Source of the DNA: Microbacterium phyllosphaerae | GTDB lineage: Bacteria > Actinomycetota > Actinomycetes > Actinomycetales > Microbacteriaceae | Direction: 5' to 3' | Assembly: GCF_017876435.1 (NCBI RefSeq) | Contig: NZ_JAGIOA010000001.1 | Span: forward strand, 806,001-870,000 | Length of the DNA: 64,000 bases | In this document: positions 8,715-19,400 of the stretch, piece by piece | Position numbering within the stretch: the stretch's first letter is position 1 | Layout of the letters: each line of letters begins with the position of its first letter | Notes under the pieces: model-generated | The model's database searches: none | What the model was told of the DNA's origin: nothing | What the model saw: only the letters and a program-made list of their open reading frames with translations | Translations under genes and position numbers: made by a program

Positions 8715-11561
8715 TCAGGCCTCCTCAGGGACGACGACGAGCAGCGGGCGGGCGAGGTGTCGCGAGGGAAGCATCGAACGCGCTGTGCGTTCCTCGTCCT
8801 TCACGGCGGAGCGGCGACCTTTGAGATCCGCACGCTGGACGAGGTCACCCGACGTCTCGATCCACGACTCCACCCGCTGGGACCATTCGTCGACGCGTCG
8901 GCGAGCGTCCGCCGCCGCGGCCTCGGTCGTCACCTCGAGATGTGCCACGGCCCGGTCGACAGCCCGCGGGATGAGATCCTGCAGTGCCTCGACGCTCTCG
9001 ACAGCACCCGGGTTCGTGTGCGCCGAGGTGATGCCGAGGTCGGCGAGCGCCTCTCCCGCACTCGCGTAGGGGCGGATCATCCCGCCGGCGACCGTCACGA
9101 AGCTCGTCGCGATCACCTGACCTCGGGCATTGCTGAGTGTGCCGAGCAGCAGCACGGTCGGCACCGACACGTCACCGCGCACGACGAAGACCTCGTTGCG
9201 ACCCAGCTTCGCGAGGACGCGATCACCAGCCCAGTCGAGCACGGGATGCAGCGGCCCGAGGTAATGCGTGTCGGGCCACAGGCTCTGTCGTTCCGAGGCG
9301 TCGTCACGGGCGTCCTTGAGCGAGGCCTTGGCCCGGGTCTCCGTGGTCGCGAGCTTCATGTCGCCGAGAACCTTGCGCTCCTGCAGGTAACTCTGCGGCA
9401 GGACGGTCAGTCGTTGCTTCAGGTCGTCGGTCGGGCTGAGCTCGACCATCCCGTATCCGGAGTGGACCTTCCAGTCCACGCCGCCCGCACCGAGGTTCTC
9501 GGCCGGTGTCTCGAACACCTCGTGCAGGGCGGACTGCAGGTAGTCGGCATCCGACTCGAAGAGGCCGGTGGTGCCGCCGTCATCGACGGTGGCGGAGACC
9601 GCGGTGGGGGTCGACTCGGAATATCCCTGTAGGAAGGCTCGCCACGGATCATCGGAGTCCGCGATATCGGCGACTCCCGGAACGACCTCGTCGATCGGAT
9701 TGCCCTTCATCAGCGCCTGCTCGATCGCCTTCTCCTCAGCCGTGACGCTGTAAGCGCCCATGAGCACCGCCGCATCGCCGAGCGCGCCATGTGCCTCGTT
9801 CTCGCGCACGACGAGTCTCTGCAGAACCCGCATGTCACCCGAGAACCGTTTGTTCGAAGGGCTGAGCAGCAGCGTCGTGATCTGCGGTGGGTGCTGCTGG
9901 CCGTAGCGGTCGATGCGGCCGTTGCGCTGCTCGATGCGGATGAGGCTCCACGGGATGTCGAAGTGGACCAGTTCATGGCACTGGGAGTGCAGGTTCACCC
10001 CCTCCGAGGCGATGTCGCCGGTGATCAGAACTCGGATAGGTGACGATGACTGCTTGAAAGACTCGACGACGGCCTGCTGCTCGACGTCGGACAGGCCGCC
10101 GTGCAGGATCTCGACCTGTTCGTCCTTCAGCTTGAGATGTTCACGAAGGCGAGACTGCAGCCAATGGAGGGTTGCCACCCGCTCCGAGAAGATGACCACG
10201 CGTTCGGCCGAGCCGCGAGCGATGCCGACCTGCCTGAGGTAGGCGACGAGCTTCGTCAGCTTGGCTGACTCACCCTCGGTGCTGTCCCGCGCCAGCGACT
10301 CCAGACGCCGGAGTGCTTCGAGCTCCCGGTCCTGCTCGAGGGTTCGCGTGTCGCCGAGGGTGCGGATGCGGTTGCGCACAGACTCCAACAGCGCCGGAGG
10401 GCTCGACAGATACGCCTTCGCGAGGGTCCAAGGGAACAGTCCCTTGTTGTCCCCCGAGTATGGGCTGCTCACCTGCGGGTAGAGCCAGACCTCGGCGAGT
10501 TCGTCGGCGACGGCATCCTCTGCCGGTGACGCGGCGACGACCAGATGCTGCAGCTCCTTGCGCTCCGCCCACTGATCTCCGACCTCACGCTTGACCTCAT
10601 CCGAGTAACGGTGCCGCCGGATCACGAGGCGATCGAGGGCCTGCGGATCCACGTCACCGTTCGGGGAGACGGCGGTGGGCTCGAGAAGGCGGATGAGCTC
10701 GGCGAACGACTCCTTGCGTCCGTTGTGGGGAGTGGCCGACGCGAGGATCAGGGCTTCGGTGTTCGGGGCGAGCACGCGGGCGAGGGCGTTGTTCTTGGTG
10801 ACGCCGGTGAGGTTGTGTGACTCGTCGATGACGACGGCATCCCACTGCTGCCGGCGCAGGTGGTTGAGATAGCGATCCTGCTTGAGCGTGTCGACCGAGA
10901 TGATCACGCGCTTGTAGAGGCTGAAGGGATTGCGTGTGGCCGGCAGCTTCTGGCGTACGCGCTGGATGCCCACGGAGTCGAGGCGCACGAACGGAAGGGC
11001 GAACCGCGTCCACATCTCGAACTGCATCTGTTCGAGCACGTGCTTCGGGGTGACGATGAGGATGCGCTCGCCGCGTCCGCGACGGACGAGCTCGGAGAGG
11101 ATCATCCCGATCTCGATCGTCTTGCCCAGCCCCACCGTGTCGGCGAGGAGCACGCGAGGGCGGAGCTGTTCCGAACTCAGAGCCTTGCGCACGGCGCTGC
11201 GCTGGTAGCCGAGGGTGTCGGTGAGCATCCGCGTCGAAACCGACAGGTCGCCCTCGCCGAGCGGAAGAGGCGTGCGGCGCAGCGTGGACTCCAACCACAG
11301 GCGAGTCTGCCGATGTCCTGGGGATGTGTCGGACCGAAGCCGCGCGGCGCGTGGATCGAGCGGCACGATGTCGTCGAGGCCCTCGTAGAAGGCAGCACGC
11401 GTGTCACGGACCAGCTCTGAGAGTCCGGTGACCTCGACCAACAGGCCATCACGCGTCGGGGACGCGTTGGTCACGAGCCAGTCGGCGTCGCGAACCGTGA
11501 CGATCGAGCCCGGAGCCACATTGAGCGTGCTCGAAGCGGCATCCTGATGCGATGTCTGCAC
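8715..11561 (-). CDS. drmD: SNF2-family helicase, DrmD-like
   Basis: First gene of the minus-strand operon. It carries a Walker A (DTVGLGKT, residues 141-148), a DESH motif II (246-249), and C-terminal motifs V/VI (ASEGVNLHSQ, then QRNGRIDRYGQ), the standard signature of SNF2/HepA-type DNA translocases. I chose the GTG at 11561 because a strong GGGGAGG sits 9 bases upstream; an in-frame ATG at 11657 adds 32 poorly conserved-looking residues. Length (948) fits DrmD, the SNF2-like helicase that defines class 1 DISARM. The N-terminal stretch PGSIVTVRDADW resembles the small beta domain that opens DrmD proteins. The methylase gene follows after one base. Confidence 0.85.
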   Translation of the reverse strand: MQTSHQDAASSTLNVAPGSIVTVRDADWLVTNASPTRDGLLVEVTGLSELVRDTRAAFYEGLDDIVPLDPRAARLRSDTSPGHRQTRLWLESTLRRTPLPLGEGDLSVSTRMLTDTLGYQRSAVRKALSSEQLRPRVLLADTVGLGKTIEIGMILSELVRRGRGERILIVTPKHVLEQMQFEMWTRFALPFVRLDSVGIQRVRQKLPATRNPFSLYKRVIISVDTLKQDRYLNHLRRQQWDAVVIDESHNLTGVTKNNALARVLAPNTEALILASATPHNGRKESFAELIRLLEPTAVSPNGDVDPQALDRLVIRRHRYSDEVKREVGDQWAERKELQHLVVAASPAEDAVADELAEVWLYPQVSSPYSGDNKGLFPWTLAKAYLSSPPALLESVRNRIRTLGDTRTLEQDRELEALRRLESLARDSTEGESAKLTKLVAYLRQVGIARGSAERVVIFSERVATLHWLQSRLREHLKLKDEQVEILHGGLSDVEQQAVVESFKQSSSPIRVLITGDIASEGVNLHSQCHELVHFDIPWSLIRIEQRNGRIDRYGQQHPPQITTLLLSPSNKRFSGDMRVLQRLVVRENEAHGALGDAAVLMGAYSVTAEEKAIEQALMKGNPIDEVVPGVADIADSDDPWRAFLQGYSESTPTAVSATVDDGGTTGLFESDADYLQSALHEVFETPAENLGAGGVDWKVHSGYGMVELSPTDDLKQRLTVLPQSYLQERKVLGDMKLATTETRAKASLKDARDDASERQSLWPDTHYLGPLHPVLDWAGDRVLAKLGRNEVFVVRGDVSVPTVLLLGTLSNARGQVIATSFVTVAGGMIRPYASAGEALADLGITSAHTNPGAVESVEALQDLIPRAVDRAVAHLEVTTEAAAADARRRVDEWSQRVESWIETSGDLVQRADLKGRRSAVKDEERTARSMLPSRHLARPLLVVVPEEA

Positions 11562-11817
11562 GACGTCGTACCTCCCCTGACCGGTCTGCGGTCGATCCGC
11601 TCTCCGCCATCGTATCGATCCGAGCAGAACCGAAGAATTTATCGATTCGTCGGACATTCAGCGCCTCGACTTCATGCGGACGGATGAATCCTCCTCCATA
11701 ATGATCGCCAGGGGGTGGCGTTCGAAGCGGAATGTCTGAGGTCCTCCGTAACGTCACTCGGCTGAGCACTCGCCTCGGCGCGGACGAACGTTCCGCTGAC
11801 AGGAGGAGAGGTTCGAC
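11562..11817. promoter_or_regulatory. Divergent promoter region between the two halves of the DISARM-like locus
   Basis: This 256-base gap separates the divergent starts of the SNF2 helicase and the GHKL-helicase fusion and must hold both promoters. A CATAAT hexamer at 11697-11702 is a possible -10 for the plus operon. GGAGGAG at 11802-11808 is a near-consensus ribosome binding site, 9 bases before ATG 11818. I see no long palindrome and no regulator gene beside it. Confidence 0.5.
11571..11577 (-). promoter_or_regulatory. Ribosome binding site that decides the drmD-like start
   Basis: GGGGAGG on the minus strand, 9 bases before GTG 11561. It favours this GTG over the upstream in-frame ATG at 11657, which lies inside the divergent promoter region. 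Confidence 0.6.
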
Positions 11818-14800
11818 ATGAGCTGGCCGGAGCTGATGGATCCCGCGTTGCAGGATCACATCTCGGAGCGACAGTCCAAGGCGCTGCGCGTCTATGAGGA
11901 AGACCATGATCTGCTGGTCGAGCATGTCCGTCAGGAGGACAGCTTCAAGTCCGGCGGGTACGGGACGAGGCAGATTCCTGAGCTGCTGCAGAACGCCGTG
12001 GATGCGCTCGCCGCGGGGGGATCGTCCGGAATGGTCGAGTTTCGCCTCGCTGACGGAGCGCTGTACTGCGCCAATGAGGGCGCGGGTTTCGACGCCGACG
12101 GGTTGACGGCCGTCACCTATGCCTTTCTGAGTTCCAAGCGCGGCGACGAGATCGGCCGCTTCGGGCTGGGCTTCAAGTCGGTGCTGGGGGTCAGCGATCA
12201 CCCGCAGATCTTCAGCCGTTCGGTCAGTTTCGGGTTCAATGCCCCCGAGACGTCTGAGCTCTTCGCAGGGATCCCGTCCGCAGGCGGACGCTACCCGCTG
12301 TTGCGAGTGCCCAGCATGATCGATGTCGAGTCGGCTCGGCGCGAGGATCAGAACCTCGCGGAGATGATGGGGTGGGCGACCACCATCGTCAAGCTCCCGC
12401 TCAGCCGCGAGGGGGCCCGACTGCGCGAAGAGCTCGACGATTTCAAGCCAGAGGCTCTGCTGTTCTTCAAGGGGCTCAGCCGGCTGCGCATCACCCTGCA
12501 GGGCAGGCCAGGAACCGCAGCGATCTCTAGAGATTTCCTGCGCGAAGGTCAGGAGAAGGACGGTGAGGTGGTCATCGTCGATCGTGATGGGACTCGGGCT
12601 CGCTGGCTGTTCGCCGAGCGAACCTACTCGCCGACGATCGATGTCTCGTCGACCCTCCCGGAGACGGCACTGCGTCAGTCGATGACAGTCTCCTATGCCG
12701 TGCAGCCGGGAGTGAGGGCGACCGGCCGACTCTGGGCATGGTTCCCCCTCCGCGACGAGACGACGGCCAGTGGCATCTTCAACGCTCCGTGGCAGGTGAA
12801 TGACGACCGGACCTCGCTCGTCACCAACTCCCGACTCAATGCCGCGATGCTCGAGGTGGGAGCGCAACTGTTCCTGGATGTGGTGGCGAGGGCCGCGTCG
12901 GTCGACGATCCCGCAGCGCATCTCGATCTCTTCCCCGCTCGCGGGCGAGAGGTCAAAAGTGCCGCGGATGCCTATCTGTCGGCTGCGGTGCCCATTCTCG
13001 CCAAGTCACGACCACTCATTCCCGATGTCTCGGGCGCCCTGAAGGTCTCCACCTACTTCCGAGGCGTGCCCGACCTCGAGAAGTCTCCGATAAGCCACGA
13101 GGCGGCGCAGTTGTGGCAGTCACGCGCTCCGCGCTCGACGATGCCGCATGCCAAATGCTTCTCCACGCCGGCCCGACGCGCTCGACTCCGTTCGCTTCTG
13201 GGGGGCGGGGAAGGAGAACGGAGTCCTCAGGAATCCGGGGCGGCGGGGTGGCTTGCGGAACTCGCTGACGAACAGGATCCCGGAGGCTCGCTCGCTGCGC
13301 TCAGGATTCTCAGTGACCTTCGTCGCGGTGCATCTCCCACTTATCAAGCGGCCGTCGCCGCGAAGATCCTCCCGCTCGAAAGTGGGGAGTGGGCGCGCGC
13401 AGATCAGAACCAGACGGTTCTTCTCCCGGTGCCGGGCGCAGCTGTGCCCGACGGAGTCGAGCTCGTGCGTGCCGACCTGGCCGCCTTGGCCGCCGACGAG
13501 TTGCGGGCCTTCGGCTTCCGCGAGATATCCGCCGATGAAGCTGCCGCGGCTCTTGCCGCCGCTGCGACCGATCACTGGGAGGAGAGTGACTGGGTCCGCC
13601 TCTGGAAGGCTTTGGATGCCGCCACCCCACGCGTGGCGTTGAACGCCGTCGAGGGCGTGCGCCAGCGCGGGGTCACGATTCTCATGCGCACACAGGCAGG
13701 CACCTGGCGCGCGGCGCATGATCTCATCGCAGACGCCTCGATAGCGCGCGACATACCCAGCCGCCAGATCGATCCCTCGGTGGCTCCGAATGTCGCCGTC
13801 CGCGCTGCCGCCGGTGCGGTCACTGCGCCGGAGCGTGACAGGCCTATCTGGCGCGATGGTCTCCGGAGCGAGTATGTCTCGACGATAGAAAACCTCGCCC
13901 GGCGCTACCTGGCAGCGAACCAGGCGAAAGCCAGTCGGATCGATGTTCCGGAGTATCTGGGAGTCGGTCCGCTTGACCTGCTGCTGGACGACCTTGAGGA
14001 ACAGGACCGAGTCGCCTGGACGCAGGCCGTGCTAACTCGGATGGGTGCGTCGGAGTTCATCCTGGTGGTTCCGCTCGGAGGGCGTAAAGCCGAGATCCGG
14101 ATGCCGACCATGGAGTGGTGGGCCGTTCGCCGACTCGGGTTGATCCAGACTTCCGTCGGAGCTCGAAGAATCGATGAAGCAGTGTCCGGGTCATTGAGGC
14201 GATTCGCGCCGTTCCTGCCGGTCGCTAGCACCGACGTCGTCGCGGGGCTGCCACTGCCGAAGACCGTCGAATCGATTCCCGAGGAGATGCTTGCCGCCTT
14301 CCTGGCTGCGGAAGACTACCCGGCGACGCGACCCGAAGAGTTCTCGGAGTTGATCGTCGAATGTGCTCGCAGGTCCGACATGGCGATCCCCGATCGTATT
14401 CCGGCGATCTCAAACGGGAGGATTCTGCTCACGGCTCGCGAAGAGGTCGCCGTCGCGGTCCGCGAAGACGGCATCGCCGATCTCGACGAGTCGGGAGTCG
14501 CGTACATACCCGTCGAGGATCACGATACGGATCTCACGACCAGATGGGGGCTGATCTCCGCCGAGGACGCTCTCCACCAGTCGATCGAGATCAGCGGTGC
14601 TGCTGAGGCCGTCCCGCTGCGCGACATCCACCCGAGTCTCCAGAACCACGTCGTCATGCCGCTCGCGAAGGTCACAGTGACGCGCGCCGAAAGCATTCAG
14701 CGGGTGCTCCAGAGCGCAAGAGGTGTGAAGAAGAAGCGGCTCCGAGCCACACGCCAGGAGAACGCGGTGACTGTCGACGCCGCCCTCGACCTGGAGAGCG

Positions 14801-16449
14801 CGCTCGCCGCGGTGTCGGTCGCCCTCGAACTCGGGCTCTCGCCGGACGACGTTCGAAGCGTCCTTCGCGGTGACGAGGAGATGCGCCACAGCGAACTGAT
14901 CGCGTCAGCTCGTTCTGCGCGGAATGACGAGCGGCGTCTGTTGATCCTGGTCGATGCCGACGACCTCCGAGCAGCCCTGCCGGCGGGTTTGCTCGACGCG
15001 GTGGAGGCCAACACCGGAACTCTGGACGATCGCAACGTCGCCGAGCTCTTCCTGCGGGTGTACGGGCAGGACTCGGTGCGCGAACTGCGCGAGGTGCTTC
15101 GGCGTCGGGGCATCGCTGTCCCCGATCGATGGGACGGCTCGCCCGCGGCGCAGGCAGCAGTGAAGAACCTCGGGTTCGATACCTCGTACGCGGGAACGCG
15201 CGAGAAGCGGCCGTCGGCGGTTAGCCATATCCAGGGACAGCTCACACTCAATCCCCTCCACCCGTACCAGCGCGCAGTGGCCGACAAGATCCGCGACCTC
15301 GTCACCGCCGAAGATCCCGCGGGAAAGCGAGGCCTTCTCTATCTGCCGACCGGCGCGGGAAAGACACGTGTGACGGTGGAGGCGCTCGTCCATCTCATGA
15401 AGTCGGGTGAGATTCCGTCGCCGGTGCTGTGGATCGCACAGAGCGAGGAGTTGTGCGAACAGGCGATCCACTCCTTCACCGAGGTCTGGCGCGCGTTCGG
15501 GGACGAGCGGGCCCTCGACGTCAGCCGGTTCTGGGGCGGATACGAGTTGGATGAGTCGGACGAGGAGCTCCACGTGGTCGTCGCCATCGATGCCACCTTG
15601 GTCCGGCGACTCGGAGAGCCGCAATACGAGTGGTTGACGAACCCCGGAATCGTCGTCATCGACGAAGCTCACACAGCACTCTCGAAGTCGTACACGGAGA
15701 TCCTCCGGAACCTCGGGCTCACGGCGGCACGGACCGAGCGGCCGTTGCTCGGATTGACGGCGACGCCCTTCCGGGGTCGCAACGATGAGATCAACCAGCG
15801 TTTCGCCCAGCGTTTCGGTGAGAACCGACTCGAGTCGCTCGACGCAGACGATCCGATCGCGCAATTGAGGTCGTGGGAAGTCCTGTCGGAGGTCGATTAC
15901 GAGATCCTCAACGGCGTCGAGGTCGCCTTGGGTGACCAGGACGCCGAGTTCCAGCGAATGAAAGAGGTCACGCCGGGGATGCTCGCGGCGATCGGCCAGG
16001 ACATGCAGCGGACTTTGACCGTCGTGGAGCACATCAAACGACAGAACAGCGAGTGGCCGATCCTCGTCTTCGCGGCGTCGGTGGCATCCGCGCACACAAT
16101 CGCAGCGCTTCTGCGATTGAACGATGTGAATGCGGATTCCGTGGATGGCGGCATGCGAAGGCAGCAACGCCGGCGCGTGATCGAACAGTTCAAATCCGGA
16201 GAGACGCAGGTACTGGTGAACTGCGACCTACTCACTCAGGGGTTCGACGCCCCCAAGGTACGTGCGCTCTACATCGCCCGCCCGACGTTCAGCCCGAACC
16301 GCTATCTGCAGATGGTGGGGCGAGGCCTTCGGGGCCCGAAGAACGGTGGTACCGAACGGTGCCTCATCGTGAACGTCGAGGACACCTTCGAACAGTTCGG
16401 CGAGGAACTGGCCTACAACGAATTCGACTACCTCTGGAGCAAGGCATGA
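11818..16449 (+). CDS. GHKL/sacsin-like ATPase fused to a DEAD-type SF2 helicase
   Basis: A 1543-residue two-engine protein. The N-terminus has Hsp90-type (GHKL) ATPase motifs: ELLQNAVDA (residues 55-63, Asn59), NEGAGFDADG (86-95) and GRFGLGFKS (113-121). The C-terminal third is an SF2 helicase: Walker A PTGAGKT (1177-1183), DEAH (1282-1285), GLTATPFRGR near 1315, QGFDAP and QMVGRGLRG near 1475-1505. The roughly 900-residue middle is unrecognised. It heads the plus operon, with an ATGA overlap onto drmA, so the two are made together. GHKL-helicase proteins occur in defence islands, but this is not one of the standard DISARM subunits (DrmA-E, MI, MII). It might sense or load on phage DNA; that is inference. 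Confidence 0.85.
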   Translation: MSWPELMDPALQDHISERQSKALRVYEEDHDLLVEHVRQEDSFKSGGYGTRQIPELLQNAVDALAAGGSSGMVEFRLADGALYCANEGAGFDADGLTAVTYAFLSSKRGDEIGRFGLGFKSVLGVSDHPQIFSRSVSFGFNAPETSELFAGIPSAGGRYPLLRVPSMIDVESARREDQNLAEMMGWATTIVKLPLSREGARLREELDDFKPEALLFFKGLSRLRITLQGRPGTAAISRDFLREGQEKDGEVVIVDRDGTRARWLFAERTYSPTIDVSSTLPETALRQSMTVSYAVQPGVRATGRLWAWFPLRDETTASGIFNAPWQVNDDRTSLVTNSRLNAAMLEVGAQLFLDVVARAASVDDPAAHLDLFPARGREVKSAADAYLSAAVPILAKSRPLIPDVSGALKVSTYFRGVPDLEKSPISHEAAQLWQSRAPRSTMPHAKCFSTPARRARLRSLLGGGEGERSPQESGAAGWLAELADEQDPGGSLAALRILSDLRRGASPTYQAAVAAKILPLESGEWARADQNQTVLLPVPGAAVPDGVELVRADLAALAADELRAFGFREISADEAAAALAAAATDHWEESDWVRLWKALDAATPRVALNAVEGVRQRGVTILMRTQAGTWRAAHDLIADASIARDIPSRQIDPSVAPNVAVRAAAGAVTAPERDRPIWRDGLRSEYVSTIENLARRYLAANQAKASRIDVPEYLGVGPLDLLLDDLEEQDRVAWTQAVLTRMGASEFILVVPLGGRKAEIRMPTMEWWAVRRLGLIQTSVGARRIDEAVSGSLRRFAPFLPVASTDVVAGLPLPKTVESIPEEMLAAFLAAEDYPATRPEEFSELIVECARRSDMAIPDRIPAISNGRILLTAREEVAVAVREDGIADLDESGVAYIPVEDHDTDLTTRWGLISAEDALHQSIEISGAAEAVPLRDIHPSLQNHVVMPLAKVTVTRAESIQRVLQSARGVKKKRLRATRQENAVTVDAALDLESALAAVSVALELGLSPDDVRSVLRGDEEMRHSELIASARSARNDERRLLILVDADDLRAALPAGLLDAVEANTGTLDDRNVAELFLRVYGQDSVRELREVLRRRGIAVPDRWDGSPAAQAAVKNLGFDTSYAGTREKRPSAVSHIQGQLTLNPLHPYQRAVADKIRDLVTAEDPAGKRGLLYLPTGAGKTRVTVEALVHLMKSGEIPSPVLWIAQSEELCEQAIHSFTEVWRAFGDERALDVSRFWGGYELDESDEELHVVVAIDATLVRRLGEPQYEWLTNPGIVVIDEAHTALSKSYTEILRNLGLTAARTERPLLGLTATPFRGRNDEINQRFAQRFGENRLESLDADDPIAQLRSWEVLSEVDYEILNGVEVALGDQDAEFQRMKEVTPGMLAAIGQDMQRTLTVVEHIKRQNSEWPILVFAASVASAHTIAALLRLNDVNADSVDGGMRRQQRRRVIEQFKSGETQVLVNCDLLTQGFDAPKVRALYIARPTFSPNRYLQMVGRGLRGPKNGGTERCLIVNVEDTFEQFGEELAYNEFDYLWSKA

Positions 16450-19400
16450 CCGACATCGAGACGACCACTCCGACAGAACCCGCTCAGCCGATCACTGATC
16501 CGCGCGAAGGAAGGGCTGCAGTCGTCGCCGAAGTGCGGCGTCGGTGGCTGGGGCCGCTCGATGGAGAGCACGAGGTGCTGCAGCGCAGCCCCGTGTACGC
16601 GTACCTGGTGGGCACGCTCTACCCGGTCGAGCAGGGAACAGCGGTTCCTGCCGAACTGGACGAGGTCGAGGACTCGGCCGGAGCGGTCGCCGAAGAGGAG
16701 GAGATCGAGTGGGAGTCGGCGGCCGACGACGGCGAGGGCGGTGACGCCGAGATCGAGGACCTCGGCGTGAACCTGACCGGTGCGTTCGGGTGGGCGCCGG
16801 CCTCCCTGGGAATGTCCTTCGTTCATGGTGGGTCGTCGCTGAGCATCGACCTTTCGGCCGGGGTGTACGAGAAGGGCGGTGACGAGCAGTGGACGCGACG
16901 GCCCGTGGGCGGCCGCGAGTTCATCGAGGTCGGTTCGAACGGTGAGATGTCGGTGCTCGAAGGGCGAGCGAAGCTGTCGTGGCGCTCGCGCCATCACAGG
17001 GGCCGCTGGCTGACCACAGTGGCGCTGTCCAACGACGCGAATGTCGCGGCAGGCGAAGCCAAGCGCTATCCGGAGCTGTGCCTCTTCCAGGTGGAGATGT
17101 CGTGCTCGGACGAGACCGGGCTGCTTCCCTACCCGCAGACGAGCGTTCACGTCTCCGCAGATGATCGCGAGCTGGCGTTCCGCTATCGGGACAAGCCGTC
17201 GTTCGCGATCGGCCATGGCGTTGCCGTCGAGTGCGTGCCGGCGTCGTCTCCGATCACCGTCCGAACGTCTGTGATTCCGCAGACCGAGGTGAGTGCGATC
17301 CGCGCGAAGCGAGGGGCCGGCGATGCCGTCAGGATGCGATGGCTGTCGGATGAGACGGTGCCCGTCCCCGACCTCGTCGAGGGGCTGTCGTCCGTCGCTC
17401 GGGATTACGCGGGTTGGATCTCAGAGCAGGAGGCCGAGGCTGCGAAGCTGGATGACACCGACGGCGCTATCGCAGCAAGTATCGTCGAGCGGCAGCACCG
17501 CGCACTCGAACGTATCGAAGAGGGCATCCGAGTCCTCAGCGAGGATGCACAAGTACTGCAGGCGTTCCGGATGGCCAACACCGCGATGCGATGGCAGATG
17601 CTGCGGCAGCGCAAGGTCGTCGACAAAGAGACGCGTTACGGTCGGAAGCTCTTCGACGACAAAGGAGCAGACGAACCGACGTGGCGCCCGTTCCAGCTGG
17701 GGTTCATCCTCAGCGCGCTGGCGTCGACTGTGGATGATGCGCACGATGATCGCGATCTCGTCGATCTGATCTGGTTCCCCACGGGCGGAGGTAAGACCGA
17801 GGCGTACCTCGGCCTCGCCGCGATCGAGATGATCCGACGCAGGCTGGCCCGTGGACACAAGGGTGGCGGGATGGCTGTGCTGACGCGCTACACGATGCGC
17901 CTCCTCACCGCACAGCAGTTCCAGCGCGCGGCGACACTCATATGCGCGCTCGAACTGATGCGCGCGGACGATGAGCGGCTGGATGAAGCTCCCGATTTCT
18001 CGATCGGTCTCTGGTTGGGCAACTCCACCACTCCAGGCACGTACAAGCAGGCCGAGAAGCAGTTGCGCGAAGTGAGACAGCAAAGCCGCCCGGACAACCC
18101 TTTCCAGCTGCTCGAGTGCCCGTGGTGCGCCGAGTCGATCATGCCGCCACGCAAGACGTCGAAGGATCGCCGATACGGGGTGAAGGCGAGCGCCTATGGG
18201 TTCGAGTTCTTCTGCCCGGATGACGCTTGTCCCTTCTCCGACACGCTTCCGGTTCAAGTCGTCGATGAGGGCATCTACGCGAACCCCCCGACGATGTTGG
18301 TGGCCACAGTCGACAAACTCGCACGTCTGGCCTGGATATCGGATGGATCCAGGATGTTCGGGATCGACAGCATCTGCGACGCTCCTTCGCTCGTGATCCA
18401 GGATGAGCTCCATCTCCTGTCCGGGCCGCTGGGCACCATCGTGGGTGCCTACGAGGCCGCGATCGGAGCCCTGCTCCGATGGAACGGCACAGGACCCAAG
18501 ACGGTCGCTTCGACGGCGACCACCCGCGCGTCGGCGGACCAGGTTCAGGGGCTGATGGCGAAGAAGGTCGAGGCGTTCCCGCCTGCTGGGCTGCACGCCG
18601 AGGACAATCACTTCTCTGAACCCGACCCCGATGCTGCGGGAAGGCTCTATCTGGGAATCATGCCGCAGGCTCACACGCCTTCGTGGTCGATCGGTCAGAT
18701 CGCGACCGAACTCCTCGACGCCCCGGTCGCCACCGGTTTGGCGGGGGAGGCGAAGGACCGGTACTGGACGCTTGCGGTTTACCACAACAGCCTTCGCGAA
18801 CTCGGGCGCACGGTCACGATCCTTCGGGATGACGTTCAGAGCAACCTCGCGCGTCGGTCCGGCGGCGAGAAGCCGACTCGCGCTCTGGGCGCCGAAGGGG
18901 TGGAGGAGCTCAACGGCAACGTCCCCTCGGACGAGCTCATACGCCTCTTGCAGCGACTCGAGCGAGGGCCCGAGAACGCGGATGTGATCGATGCCCTGGC
19001 GACGACGAACATCATGTCGGTCGGGATCGACGTCCAACGGCTCGGAATGATGCTCGTGAACGGCCACACGAAGACGACCGCCGAGTACATCCAGGCGACC
19101 TCCCGTGTCGGACGTGGGACGACGCCGGGGCTGGTCGTCACGATGTTCCGCTCGGGAAAGCCGAGAGACAGGTCGGTGTTCGAATCGTTCGACGCGTATC
19201 ACAGCGCCTATTACCGGTTCGTCGAACCGTCGAGCGTCACGCCCTGGTCTCTGCAGGCGCGGCGTCGGGCTCTGCGCGCAGCGCTGGTCATCCTCGTGAG
19301 GCATGGCGTCGGGAGGAATGGAAACGCTGATGCTGCGTACTTCGACCCTGATTCAGCGGGCGTCGAGAAGGCGGTTTCGTTGTTGAAGGAGCACATCGCA

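Noticed and set aside
11449..12921. 490-residue minus-strand reading frame opposite the GHKL-helicase gene
   Set aside because: Shadow of the plus-strand gene in high-GC DNA; low-complexity Arg/Asp/His-rich translation and no start signal.
14905..16167. 420-residue minus-strand reading frame
   Set aside because: Lies opposite the helicase motifs of the fusion protein; its translation has no recognisable domain.
11818..16449. Calling the GHKL-helicase fusion DrmE
   Set aside because: DrmE as described has no Hsp90-type ATPase N-terminus that I know of; naming it would overstate the evidence.
17421..19304. 627-residue minus-strand reading frame
   Set aside because: Antisense to the conserved DrmA core; typical GC-driven open frame.
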